From NCBI GenBank assembly GCA_964346955.1, contig CAYFWT010000023.1, positions 1 through 15,182 on the forward strand: a stretch of DNA of 15,182 nucleotides, given 5' to 3'. A program made the position numbers and the translations under genes. The stretch's first letter is position 1. Every line of letters begins with the position of its first letter. Below the pieces are notes generated by a model. It searched no databases and was not told the origin of the DNA. It saw only the letters and a program-made list of their open reading frames with translations. This document shows positions 1-6,611 of the stretch, in pieces. The DNA comes from CAYFWT01 sp964346955. GTDB taxonomy: Bacteria > Patescibacteriota > Minisyncoccia > Portnoybacterales > UBA2143.

Positions 1-25
1 GCAAGTTTATTAATAAGTGCTAATA

Positions 26-59
26 AAGAAAAACCGCCCTCTTTTAGGCGGTTTTTCTT
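26..59 (-). terminator. Rho-independent terminator, bidirectional
   Basis: A perfect 13-bp stem (AAGAAAAACCGCC against GGCGGTTTTTCTT) closes an 8-nt loop. Both strands end in a T-run, so it can stop transcription from either side. On the minus strand it lies 12 bases past the stop codon of the DUF642-like gene and is the natural end of that transcript. Confidence 0.9.
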
Positions 60-71
60 AAGATAAATATT

Positions 72-1313
72 TTATTGGGATGCTAATTCTATAAACTCTT
101 CTATTACACTACTGCTACAACCAAACTTCCGATGACCTTTCATTTCCCCGTATTCTTCTGGATCATAGTCGTGAAGCCAATCGAGTATTTGTTCACAACT
201 ACAACCTTGGGTATCTTCCATGTTAAATGATTTCTTTGGTCCTTTTCCTTTTCCTGGAATTTCTCCCTTTACCCATTCATCTCCATTCCAAATCCATCTA
301 TTTTTTCCTAATCTTACATCTAGGGTCTCTGCCACTGTTGCTGGACATATATCTTCTGTGTATGGAACTCCGTCACAATCCTCAACCACAAACTCACGAG
401 TCAATCTAATATCTGCCTCTCCACCATCCTCTTTTGGATTAAAGACAAAACAATAATCTCCTGGTTCCCATTCACAAGTATCAGCCGTAGCTGAAAAATT
501 ATGGGTGTAAGTTTCTGAATTATAATCCCAAGCGTAAGGATCGTTGTATCCATCAACATTACCGAAAACTGTTCCTTGACCAGCGGCACAAGTTCCTTTT
601 CTGACGGCCCATTGGACTGGGTCCTCATCATCATCAATTAAATAAGCTTCAAAATTGGTTGAGCCGGAAACATGGTCGCCGTCTCCTGGCGAAGTTATCC
701 CTGCTTCTCTAACAAGACATTCTCCAACTTGTTCAACGCTAACCGCATCTAAAAACATACCAAGAGAATCAGGATTAGCTGTTTCAATAAACTCAAGTCG
801 GGTTGTCTCACCAGCTGGAGCTAGTCCAGAATGTGTCTCAAGTGTCCAGCCTGAAGTTGAACCCGAATGGGTATCAACTAAATCTCCCCCCCAATAAACT
901 TCCATTTCATTATCACTGTGTCTGGGGCGAGGCGACCAGGCATATTCCAACTCATAAGTTGCGCCTACACAAGTTGGAATATCTTGATAAATCTTTACTG
1001 AAGCTGGCTCTCCATTGGCTGAACTCCAATCAGTGTCCATCTCTACAGACTGATCACCGTTATAGGCAGGCATAAGAACGCCTTCATGCAACTCAAGATT
1101 GGCAGGAGTTGGTGCTCCATATTCCCCTGCCCATTCTACTGTCCAACCTGGAACAACATCTGAAGAAAAAACCTGCCATTTAGATGAATTGGTCACTTCT
1201 GGCTCTTCAAAATCGCCATTGACAACTAAGTTATCAGTTCCTCTCGCTGGTACTGCCAATAATAACACTAATGGAATTATGGCTAATGTGGCTAATAAAA
1301 GTTTTTTGTTCAT
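72..1313 (-). CDS. Secreted DUF642-like protein with Cys-containing C-terminal tail
   Basis: This is an exported 413-aa protein. Residues 1-25 form a signal peptide (MNKK, then a Leu/Ala/Ile core ending near VPARG). Residues ~28-200 match the pattern of DUF642/galactose-binding-like domains: NGDFE at 32-36, a GW after a Pro, a G-x-Q-x-V-E strand, I-x-Q-D-I, and a final LDAVSVEQV strand. Such domains usually bind polysaccharide. Residues ~203-315 look like a second beta domain. The last ~50 residues form a compact tail with C371-x-C373-EQIL and later a GH-x-KFGC segment (C399). I have seen this general layout at the ends of secreted proteins but cannot name it. A weak AAAGG lies about 9 bases before the ATG. 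The role is inferred to be carbohydrate-facing, at or outside the cell surface; no catalytic motif is visible. Confidence 0.8.
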   Translation of the reverse strand: MNKKLLLATLAIIPLVLLLAVPARGTDNLVVNGDFEEPEVTNSSKWQVFSSDVVPGWTVEWAGEYGAPTPANLELHEGVLMPAYNGDQSVEMDTDWSSANGEPASVKIYQDIPTCVGATYELEYAWSPRPRHSDNEMEVYWGGDLVDTHSGSTSGWTLETHSGLAPAGETTRLEFIETANPDSLGMFLDAVSVEQVGECLVREAGITSPGDGDHVSGSTNFEAYLIDDDEDPVQWAVRKGTCAAGQGTVFGNVDGYNDPYAWDYNSETYTHNFSATADTCEWEPGDYCFVFNPKEDGGEADIRLTREFVVEDCDGVPYTEDICPATVAETLDVRLGKNRWIWNGDEWVKGEIPGKGKGPKKSFNMEDTQGCSCEQILDWLHDYDPEEYGEMKGHRKFGCSSSVIEEFIELASQ

Positions 1314-1398
1314 ATTAATTTACCTTTCTGCTTTGCTATCTTTATCCCTCCAACCGACCTTTGCCTCCCTTTCGCTTAACATTTGTCATCGGGGATTC

Positions 1399-1433
1399 AA
1401 AAGCCCAGGGCCAAAATTTGGTGCTGGGCTTTT
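1399..1433 (-). terminator. Rho-independent terminator after the large surface protein gene
   Basis: A 10-bp stem AAAAGCCCAG/CTGGGCTTTT encloses an inner CCAAAATTTGG palindrome. It lies 55 bases past the stop of the 968-aa gene and so separates it from the DUF642-like gene. The rest of 1314-1487 holds only a GCGAGCGAAGCGAG-type GC-rich patch near 1455-1480. I see no convincing promoter for the DUF642-like gene there. Confidence 0.7.
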
Positions 1434-1487
1434 CCATCTTCAACTCGTCCAGGCCCTCGACTCGCTTCGCTCGCTCGGGCAATAACG

Positions 1488-4394
1488 TTACTCTTCTTGC
1501 CGGCGATATCTTAGATATAAAAGAATTATCAAAGCTAAGATAAATAGACCTAAAAGAGAAAGCAAGAAGTAAATTAGCGAGCCATTCTGCAAGAGGTTAG
1601 TCATACCAGCTAAAAGATTCTTGTGAGAGCCTCCATTATCATCCACTTTCAATAACTCCTTGAGACCTTCTTCACATTCTGGCCCGCAAACAGCAGCTGC
1701 TTCTGCTTCGCCAATTCCTGAAACAGAAGAAGTTATTTTTTCAACAATTCGCTTAACTGGAGCCTCAACAGCTTCTTCAAGAGGAATCAAACCAAGCTCC
1801 TCATCAGTCAGGAATCCTTCCTCAACAAAACCTTCATATTCTTCTGGGCCTTCTTCAGCAGCTTCTTCTCCGATTACTAACTCCACGGTGCTAGTGGCTA
1901 CATTAGAGCTAATTTCGTCATCATAGATGTCAACACCAATGGCTTGGGCTGTGTTAACATATTCTCCGGCCAAAGCCCCACCATTAATCATCAAACTATA
2001 TTCAATAATTATTTCCTCATCAGGAAAAACTTCTCCCAGTTCCCAGGTATTGGTCTTAAGCACTTCAGGGGAATCACCATAACTAAATTCATCCGTAACC
2101 ACCACATCATAAGCTGACTCATCACCTTGATTGGTCAAAACAACTTTGTAATTAATCAAATCGTCATTGTAGATAAAGTCCTCTACATCATTAGTCTTAG
2201 TAATCTCAAGCTCTGGGATACTATCTCTTTCTCCGTCGCCCGGGCTCGGACCCGCAGTTGGTGAGGGACGATTAGCCACATTGAGCAAAAAAGAAAGTAC
2301 ATCAGTATTATCTTGGTCATTAGCATCACTCTGAAGACAATCAATGGTACCTACATTGACTAACTGCCATTCACCCACTGAGACACTAGGACTAACCCGC
2401 AAAGAATAAGTAACCGAACCAGAGCCACCGACTGGCACTGGATCAAGCTGCCAACTAATCTGACCGGGCACACTGTCATCACCAGAACCAGGGTCCTCAA
2501 GCATCAAACAATTGCCACATAAAGGACTATCATCGTAATCAACTACCAGAGTAACATCAGTTGCTTCCGCATCGCCATTGTTAATGTAGCTTAAAGTATA
2601 ATTAACTATACTGCCACGGAAAATTGAGCTGGTCTCTGCACTAAGCCCTAACCAGAGGTCTGGCTGACCAAAAGATAAATTACCCTGCCAATCACCAAAA
2701 ATATTAATCAAACCAAAGAGCCAGTTGCGGCCAATAATATTAGTGTTAACAAAGTTAGCAATATTGGCTCTCACTCCAGCATTACCAGTGGTGATAATTC
2801 CTTGACCAGCGTTGTTACTAGCTGAATTAGCACCGGTTGAAGCAAGAATATCAAGATTATTGATTATTTCTCCAAAATTATTATTAGCTACTCGAACAAT
2901 TTCTTCCCCATTTGCTTGAGCCATATTGCTCAGAGCTTCGGACCAATTTTCGTTGAAGATAATCAGGCCATCTGGTGTTTTTAACCAAGAAACTCCCTCA
3001 GGCAAGCTATGAATGCTCCCACTCCAGTTACCAAAAACTTTAACCGCCACCATCAACCAATTACTACCAAAAATACTGGTGTTGGCTTGGGTAGCCACAT
3101 TAACTTGGGCAAAAGCATCGCCGGTCTCAATAGAAGAACCGCCTTCATTATCACTGGCTAAATTATCTCCTGTTTCTCCAGTGGCATTAACATTATTTTC
3201 TACCACTGCCTCATCATTATTCTCAACAAAGACCTGATTACCTGCTCCATCATGGCCACCAATAATCTCGGCAATAGCTTCGGCACCTGGCAAAATCAAA
3301 TCACCTTGCCAATTACCAAAACTATTAATCAGGGTAAATAGCCAATCCGAACCAATAATATTAGTATTGAGGACATTAGAGATATTAGCGATAGCCAAAG
3401 CATTACCAGTATCAATAGAACCATCACCCTCATTTTCATCAGCGGTATTTGCGCCAGTTACTGCATAAAGCTCCATATTATTAACAATCGAGCCAACATT
3501 ATCATTAGAAACATCCAAAGGATTAATACAATCTATCAAACCACAATCATCAGTTTGATTGGTAGAAAAGTCAGTTAAGTTAATATCGCCAATTAAGTTA
3601 TAGAAAAGGTTAGTTAAATAGAACCAGAAATTTGAAGCAATAATATTGGTATTGGCCACGTTAGATAAATTACCTACAGCTACCGCATCACCGGTTCCAA
3701 TACTAGCATCACCACTATTGTTACTAGCCGAATTCTCGCCAGTACCAACCCCACCTTCAATATCGTTCTCAATGATTGTCTCATTTTCATTAGTTACTTC
3801 GAGAGAAGTATCCTCTTCTCCACTTCCGCTGGCTGCTTCACAACCTTCTCCTTCTGCTCCGGCTGACTCTTCTCCCCCACCTTCTTCAGTGGTTCCTTCT
3901 TCTGATGTTCCTTCTCCTGAAGTTTCAATCTCTGTGGTCACTTGACTATCGCCTTCTTCAGTCACTGAACTCTCTCCTTCGCCTTCTGTTCCCTCGGTAG
4001 CCTCACCTTCTGGCTCTGGGGAATCCTCAGAAGAATCTTCAGTGTCAGTTAGGTCAGTGACATTAGTATTAACTTGGTTTTCCACATCAACTACGACTGT
4101 ACCATCACCAGTTTCAATGGAAGCATCTCCGGTTTCCTCACTTGAGGTAGCTTCGCCTTCGCCTGTCCCTTCAGAAGTTGCCTCACTGCCATCCCCACTG
4201 CCTTCAGTCATTCCTTCCGTGCCGCCATTATCTTGACTACTGGCTTCTTGACCGTCTCCTCCTTCAGTTGATGTCTGTTCGGTTGATTCCCCGTCGGTGC
4301 CACCTTCCTCAGCCACTACCAAAACAGGCATATTAAAGACTGCCAAGGTAATAATTAACATTGGAATTAGAATAACTTGTTTAAATTTAATCAT
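1488..4394 (-). CDS. Large repeat-containing surface protein with DUF11-like domains and C-terminal anchor
   Basis: I choose the start at 4394 (968 aa) rather than 4418. GGAAG sits 7 bases before the 4394 ATG, which is one base after the stop of the preceding gene, so translation is probably coupled. Residues 1-28 are a signal peptide ending in VVA. Residues 30-197 are a Ser/Thr/Glu/Gly low-complexity stretch, a plausible O-glycosylated stalk, holding one half-copy of the repeat (88-114). Four ~75-residue repeats follow (200-273, 295-368, 389-464, 501-575), each with TG-x-N-x-A, TG-x-A and NT-x-I-x-G/A ending in a Trp/Phe-rich segment. Residues ~578-707 and ~727-840 resemble DUF11 Ig-like domains. 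An acidic linker, one transmembrane helix (939-960) and a basic tail RYRR end the protein. It is therefore tethered to the membrane with most of it outside. A role as adhesin or envelope protein is inferred. Confidence 0.85.
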   Translation of the reverse strand: MIKFKQVILIPMLIITLAVFNMPVLVVAEEGGTDGESTEQTSTEGGDGQEASSQDNGGTEGMTEGSGDGSEATSEGTGEGEATSSEETGDASIETGDGTVVVDVENQVNTNVTDLTDTEDSSEDSPEPEGEATEGTEGEGESSVTEEGDSQVTTEIETSGEGTSEEGTTEEGGGEESAGAEGEGCEAASGSGEEDTSLEVTNENETIIENDIEGGVGTGENSASNNSGDASIGTGDAVAVGNLSNVANTNIIASNFWFYLTNLFYNLIGDINLTDFSTNQTDDCGLIDCINPLDVSNDNVGSIVNNMELYAVTGANTADENEGDGSIDTGNALAIANISNVLNTNIIGSDWLFTLINSFGNWQGDLILPGAEAIAEIIGGHDGAGNQVFVENNDEAVVENNVNATGETGDNLASDNEGGSSIETGDAFAQVNVATQANTSIFGSNWLMVAVKVFGNWSGSIHSLPEGVSWLKTPDGLIIFNENWSEALSNMAQANGEEIVRVANNNFGEIINNLDILASTGANSASNNAGQGIITTGNAGVRANIANFVNTNIIGRNWLFGLINIFGDWQGNLSFGQPDLWLGLSAETSSIFRGSIVNYTLSYINNGDAEATDVTLVVDYDDSPLCGNCLMLEDPGSGDDSVPGQISWQLDPVPVGGSGSVTYSLRVSPSVSVGEWQLVNVGTIDCLQSDANDQDNTDVLSFLLNVANRPSPTAGPSPGDGERDSIPELEITKTNDVEDFIYNDDLINYKVVLTNQGDESAYDVVVTDEFSYGDSPEVLKTNTWELGEVFPDEEIIIEYSLMINGGALAGEYVNTAQAIGVDIYDDEISSNVATSTVELVIGEEAAEEGPEEYEGFVEEGFLTDEELGLIPLEEAVEAPVKRIVEKITSSVSGIGEAEAAAVCGPECEEGLKELLKVDDNGGSHKNLLAGMTNLLQNGSLIYFLLSLLGLFILALIILLYLRYRRQEE
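2670..3797 (-). repeat. Four ~75-residue coding repeats in the large surface protein
   Basis: Repeat units lie at 3576-3797, 3291-3512, 3003-3230 and 2670-2894. Shared features, in order, are an Asn-rich opening strand, TG-[EAD]-N-x-A, an acidic Gly turn, I-x-TG-[DN]-A, a strand with N-x-x-NT-x-I, and a W/F-rich end such as FG-[ND]-W-x-G. The units are diverged at the DNA level, so the array is old rather than a recent duplication. The first copy is the most divergent at its end, with FYNLIGD replacing the Trp motif. Confidence 0.8.
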
Positions 4395-4395
4395 T

Positions 4396-5016
4396 TTATT
4401 TCTTCCAAAAACTAACAATACTGGCTAACTTTGCTTTTAACCCTCCAAAAAAGTTTAACCACCATTGAGAAAGTTTATTGGTGAGTTTAGGGATTATTTT
4501 TGGTTTTTCTAAGTTTGTTGATTCCTCTAAACTATCTAGCTCTTCTAAACTTGGCTCGATGGTTTCAGTATCATCTACCTCAAGTTGATACTCCTCGCTT
4601 TCTGCCTCTTCATTAATCTCAACCTTTCTTTCAACCGAAGCTTTACCTTCTTCATCTGGATAAGTAATCTTTTGTTCTAGCTCAACTTTAGCTTCTTCTC
4701 CTTGTTCTGACTTAACTTCTAAATCAACCGGCTCAATGGACTCTCCATTGATAATATTCTCTATTTTGACCTTTACTTCTGATTGTCCTTCAACTACTTC
4801 GCCTGGACCAGCCACATTGCCGCCCGTATTAGCCGAAACATTAACTTTGTTTATTATTTGAGCATTGCTGGTCTCAGTTGAATTAAAGGAGTTTTGTTCA
4901 AAATAGTTCTCCAAATCATCAAACAAATCGTCTAAAGAAAATGCTTGGGTTGATATAGGAACTAAGACCAAAATTATTAGAGAGCTAAAGAAATAAATTT
5001 TGGTGATGTTTTTCAT
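4396..5016 (-). CDS. Exported acidic protein with N-terminal TG repeat half-module
   Basis: The likely protein is 206 aa, starting at the ATG at 5016 (MKNITKIYFF). A longer frame begins at 5055 inside an RNA hairpin and is less likely. A signal peptide covers about residues 1-25 (ends STQA). Residues ~45-90 contain NKVNVSANTGGN followed by a V-x-I-x-N-II-N strand, matching one half of the repeat in the large surface protein. The middle is Glu-rich and alternates hydrophobic and charged residues (beta-like). The C-terminus (about 180-206) is a Trp/Phe-rich amphipathic segment ending FWKK that could lie on a membrane. There is no enzyme motif. GGGGG sits only 3 bases before the ATG and partly inside the hairpin base. 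It lies between two other surface genes and is coupled to the downstream one, so it is probably a partner in the same assembly. I do not recognise the family. Confidence 0.75.
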   Translation of the reverse strand: MKNITKIYFFSSLIILVLVPISTQAFSLDDLFDDLENYFEQNSFNSTETSNAQIINKVNVSANTGGNVAGPGEVVEGQSEVKVKIENIINGESIEPVDLEVKSEQGEEAKVELEQKITYPDEEGKASVERKVEINEEAESEEYQLEVDDTETIEPSLEELDSLEESTNLEKPKIIPKLTNKLSQWWLNFFGGLKAKLASIVSFWKK

Positions 5017-5022
5017 TTTCCC

Positions 5023-5063
5023 CCAGGCAAATGTTGGAAAAACATTCTCCAACACTTGCCTGG
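5023..5063 (-). promoter_or_regulatory. 16-bp RNA hairpin before the acidic exported protein gene
   Basis: The arms 5023-5038 and 5048-5063 pair over 16 positions around a 9-nt loop. One position is A-C on the plus strand but G-U in minus-strand RNA, so the fold is complete only in the transcript of these genes. Its base covers part of the G-run just before the 5016 start codon. It could limit ribosome access or protect an mRNA end. The function is inferred. Confidence 0.65.
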
Positions 5064-5102
5064 AGGAAGCAACTTGCCCGCCTCAGGCGGGACTGCTCCC
5101 TC
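5063..5102 (-). promoter_or_regulatory. Second intergenic RNA hairpin with CCCGCC-TCA-GGCGGG core
   Basis: An outer 9-bp stem (5063-5071 with 5094-5102) and an inner 6-bp stem (5077-5082 with 5086-5091) surround a TCA/TGA triloop. The only mismatch in the outer stem is A-C on the plus strand and G-U on the minus strand. It directly abuts the 5023-5063 hairpin, and a small TCGCT/AGCGA stem at 5106-5118 overlaps the stop of the 286-aa gene. There is no T-run, so this is not a standard terminator. An mRNA processing or stability role is possible. Confidence 0.6.
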
Positions 5103-5111
5103 TCATCGCTC

Positions 5112-5972
5112 TTAGCGAGTGATTCTGGTAATGATTGTGTTAACGATATTGATGATATCAACCAGGCTAGTGGAGACGCCAGTGTTAACTTCACCGCCTT
5201 CTCCACCCTCACCGCCAGCTCCACCATCACCGCCAGTATCGGTCTGGGTACCAGGCTCGCAACAATTCTCACCATCATTGGTATTGCTATCCGCATTACC
5301 ACCTTCACCGCCAGAACCGCCATTATCGCCATCAGCATCATTTTCGCCAGTTTCAGCTTCAGCTTCTACACCATTTTCAACACCAGCGAAATCCATATTG
5401 ACAACAACAATTGGCTCATCACATTCTTCTTCACAGTCACCGCCATGATGTCCGCCACCACCATGATGTTGACTACCACATGCGCCACATGGGTCACATG
5501 GGTCACCACATGGGTCACATGGATCAGGTTCGCATGGATCCTCGCATGGATCTTCACATGGATCTTCAGCACAACAACAAGCATCTATAACGGTCTCATC
5601 ATAATTGACCATATTATCAATTATCACGCCGGCTGTGGCATCACCAGTGGTGACTGTGCCACCCATACCGCCAGTTCCACCAGCTCCGCCATTACCACCA
5701 GTATTGGTCTGGCTACCATCATTATTGGTATTACTATCAGCATCACCACCTCCACCGCCACTACCACCACTACCGCCATTAGCATCATTCTCACCAGTCT
5801 CAGCCTCAGCTTCTACATCATTACTTACTTCAGCCATCTTGAAATTAAAGATAAAAATACCATTACCTAAATCCTCAGGTAGCTCAAAATTAGCCATAAC
5901 TGGCAAAGCCATAGCAGCTAATACTCCAGCTGTTGAAAGAGCGATTGCACCTCTAATTAATTTGCTTTTCAT
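5112..5972 (-). CDS. Exported Gly-rich protein with central Cys/His core
   Basis: The protein has 286 aa. Residues 1-27 are a signal peptide (MKSKLIRGAIALSTAG... PVMA). Two homologous halves flank a core. Residues 52-122 and 200-282 each start with VEAEAETGENDA, pass through a Gly/Asp/Asn low-complexity stretch with ADSNTN and TGG-x-GGAGG, and end in V-x-TG plus a hydrophobic I-x-N-x-VN strand. The core (132-184) has 13 Cys, mostly as Asp-Pro-Cys steps, and an HHGGGGHHGGD stretch. Cys and His at this density suggest metal binding or disulfide cross-linking outside the membrane. The protein shares its TG module with the next two genes. A good SD (AAGGGGGTG) lies 9 bases before the ATG. It is the first gene of the surface cluster, downstream of a long leader. 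I recognise no named family. Confidence 0.8.
   Translation of the reverse strand: MKSKLIRGAIALSTAGVLAAMALPVMANFELPEDLGNGIFIFNFKMAEVSNDVEAEAETGENDANGGSGGSGGGGGDADSNTNNDGSQTNTGGNGGAGGTGGMGGTVTTGDATAGVIIDNMVNYDETVIDACCCAEDPCEDPCEDPCEPDPCDPCGDPCDPCGACGSQHHGGGGHHGGDCEEECDEPIVVVNMDFAGVENGVEAEAETGENDADGDNGGSGGEGGNADSNTNDGENCCEPGTQTDTGGDGGAGGEGGEGGEVNTGVSTSLVDIINIVNTIITRITR
5478..5561 (-). repeat. Asp-Pro-Cys coding microrepeat
   Basis: Codons 138-165 of the Gly-rich protein repeat GA(T/C)CCATG(T/C) in 3-4 codon steps, giving EDPC, PDPC and GDPC units. The DNA is near-identical between steps, which points to recent expansion by slippage or unequal exchange. Confidence 0.75.
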
Positions 5973-5981
5973 TATTTGTTA

Positions 5982-5990
5982 CACCCCCTT
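5982..5990 (-). promoter_or_regulatory. Ribosome binding site of the Gly-rich protein gene
   Basis: AAGGGGGTG on the minus strand ends 9 bases before the ATG at 5972. It fixes the start and is one of the few strong SD sites in the window. Confidence 0.75.
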
Positions 5991-6005
5991 TCTTTATTAA
6001 GTTAT

Positions 6006-6117
6006 AATAGGTAGCTTGCCTTAGGCCTCCACCTAAGGCTTCCCCCTGCCCCTGCCTTGTAGGACAATGGTATTTGTCCTATTGGGCTCAATCAAGGACT
6101 AAGGGAAGTTACCTATT
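6006..6117. other. Folded element with 12-bp complementary ends in the long leader
   Basis: The ends 6006-6017 and 6106-6117 pair over 12 positions (one G-U on the plus strand, A-C on the minus). Inside are hairpins GCCTTAGG/CCTAAGGC (6018-6039) and TAGGACAA/TTGTCCTA (6060-6081), and nested stems CCTTG/CAAGG (6055-6059 with 6093-6097) and CTTCCC/GGGAAG (6039-6044 with 6103-6108). The last competes with the outer stem at 6106-6108. The whole lies 34 bases upstream of the Gly-rich gene. It could be a structured 5' leader or a small palindromic repeat element. The strand is not settled, and it matches no riboswitch that I know. Confidence 0.5.
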
Positions 6118-6149
6118 TTCTCTGACCATAAAAGTCAGCTCGACCTTTC

Positions 6150-6180
6150 CCTACTTATCCGCCTCAGGCGGAGAAGCAGG
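6150..6180 (-). promoter_or_regulatory. Leader hairpin with CCGCC-TCA-GGCGG core
   Basis: Stems of 7 and 6 bp (6150-6156 with 6174-6180; 6158-6163 with 6167-6172) surround a triloop. The one imperfect pair is G-U in minus-strand RNA. It shares its core with the hairpin at 5063-5102. It lies in the leader of the Gly-rich gene, next to a CTGAC/GTCAG stem at 6122-6138. Confidence 0.5.
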
Positions 6181-6261
6181 TAATTGGCTCTCCTTCAATG
6201 GAGTCCAATTTTTTAAGGAAGATATACTTTTCAAACAACTCAAGACAAAATCTGAAAAAAT

Positions 6262-6297
6262 AAAAAAGCCCCTTCAAATCTTAAAGAAGCTTTTTTT
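6262..6297 (-). terminator. Rho-independent terminator within the leader region
   Basis: In minus-strand RNA a ~15-bp stem (7 A-U pairs plus AGCTTCTTT region against GAAGGGGCT region) closes a ~7-nt loop and runs into TTTTTTATTTTTT. Three of the pairs are G-U on this strand and A-C mismatches on the other, so it is clearly a minus-strand terminator. It stands between the two promoters at 6419-6592 and the Gly-rich gene, so it either ends a small RNA or attenuates the surface operon. Confidence 0.8.
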
Positions 6298-6360
6298 GAA
6301 GCTAGCACTCCTCCCCTCTTTCAAGCTTTCCCCTCCGCTGCTTAATCTGTCTTTTGGCAT
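6274..6360 (-). CDS. Possible 28-residue leader peptide ORF
   Basis: The ATG is 8 bases after the CTAGAAGAGGAACTAG motif. The product is basic and Ser/Lys-rich (starts MPKDRLSSGG, ends FFKI) with no recognised domain. The stop codon falls in the loop and 3' arm of the terminator at 6262-6297, so a translating ribosome would disturb that hairpin. The spacing from AGAGGAA is 12 bases, longer than ideal. It may equally be a chance ORF. Confidence 0.25.
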   Translation of the reverse strand: MPKDRLSSGGESLKEGRSASFKKSFFKI

Positions 6361-6418
6361 TCAAGCAGCTAGTTCCTCTTCTAGTCAGCTTATATCTTAT
6401 ATTCTATTTTATACTTCT

Positions 6419-6446
6419 ATTTTATATTCTCCCAAAAAGATGTCAA
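6419..6446 (-). promoter_or_regulatory. Sigma-70-type promoter for RNA A
   Basis: The minus strand reads TTGACA, 16 bases, then TAAAAT. The -35 box is a consensus match and the -10 differs at one or two positions. The predicted start is near 6412, about 28 bases before the shared 16-mer. Confidence 0.65.
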
Positions 6447-6564
6447 GAAGTCAAGTCAAGAGAGTTATCTACAGTTATCCTATATTTATTTTATACCAAA
6501 TAATATATAATGTATATAGTTTACCAGAGTCTGTCCTTAAAGGACACCCTTTAGCCTTACTTTA

Positions 6565-6592
6565 ATTATATTCTCTGTTAATGTCAAGTCAA
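6565..6592 (-). promoter_or_regulatory. Sigma-70-type promoter, near consensus
   Basis: The minus strand reads TTGACT, 16 bases, then a perfect TATAAT. The predicted start is near 6558, just before a TGTCCTT/AAGGACA hairpin (6532-6546). It points toward RNA A and the surface genes. The AT-rich stretch 6470-6530 between this and the next promoter holds no gene. Confidence 0.7.
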
Positions 6593-6611
6593 TAGGTCTT
6601 GTCAAGGGGGG

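Larger units (their letters stand above)
6262..6412 (-). ncRNA. Candidate small RNA or attenuated leader (RNA A)
   Basis: A transcript of about 150 nt is predicted from the TTGACA/TAAAAT promoter at 6419-6446 to the terminator at 6262-6297. It holds the 16-mer CTAGAAGAGGAACTAG (6369-6384, minus sense), also found in the candidate RNA at 12072-12256. It also has a GCTGCTT/AAGCAGC hairpin and a possible long stem pairing GAAG and CTAGC with a later GCTAGCTTC. A 28-codon ORF (6274-6360) runs into the terminator. I cannot tell whether it acts as free RNA or as a leader for the surface genes. Confidence 0.5.

Noticed and set aside
1455..1480. GCGAGCGAAGCGAG patch as a regulatory site
   Set aside because: It is a common GC-rich intergenic motif in bacteria and does not form a long stem.
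1488..4418. Start at 4418 for the large surface protein
   Set aside because: The ATG at 4394 has a proper SD and leads directly into the signal peptide.
4396..5055. Longer start (5055) for the acidic exported protein
   Set aside because: It would put 13 extra residues before a clear signal peptide, and the codon lies inside a hairpin stem.
5478..5561. CRISPR-like array in the Cys-rich gene
   Set aside because: The units are short, in frame and spacerless; they are coding microrepeats. No cas gene is present.
5031..5870. 279-codon open frame on the plus strand
   Set aside because: It is antisense to the Gly-rich gene; its Thr/Ile/Ser-rich translation simply mirrors the repetitive codons, and it has no signal peptide or homology.
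6006..6256. Known riboswitch classes (cyclic di-GMP, cyclic di-AMP, T-box) in the leader
   Set aside because: None of their conserved core sequences is present.
6074..6565. 163-codon plus-strand frame in the intergenic region
   Set aside because: There is no SD, the content is low-complexity, and it runs across the minus-strand promoter and terminator.
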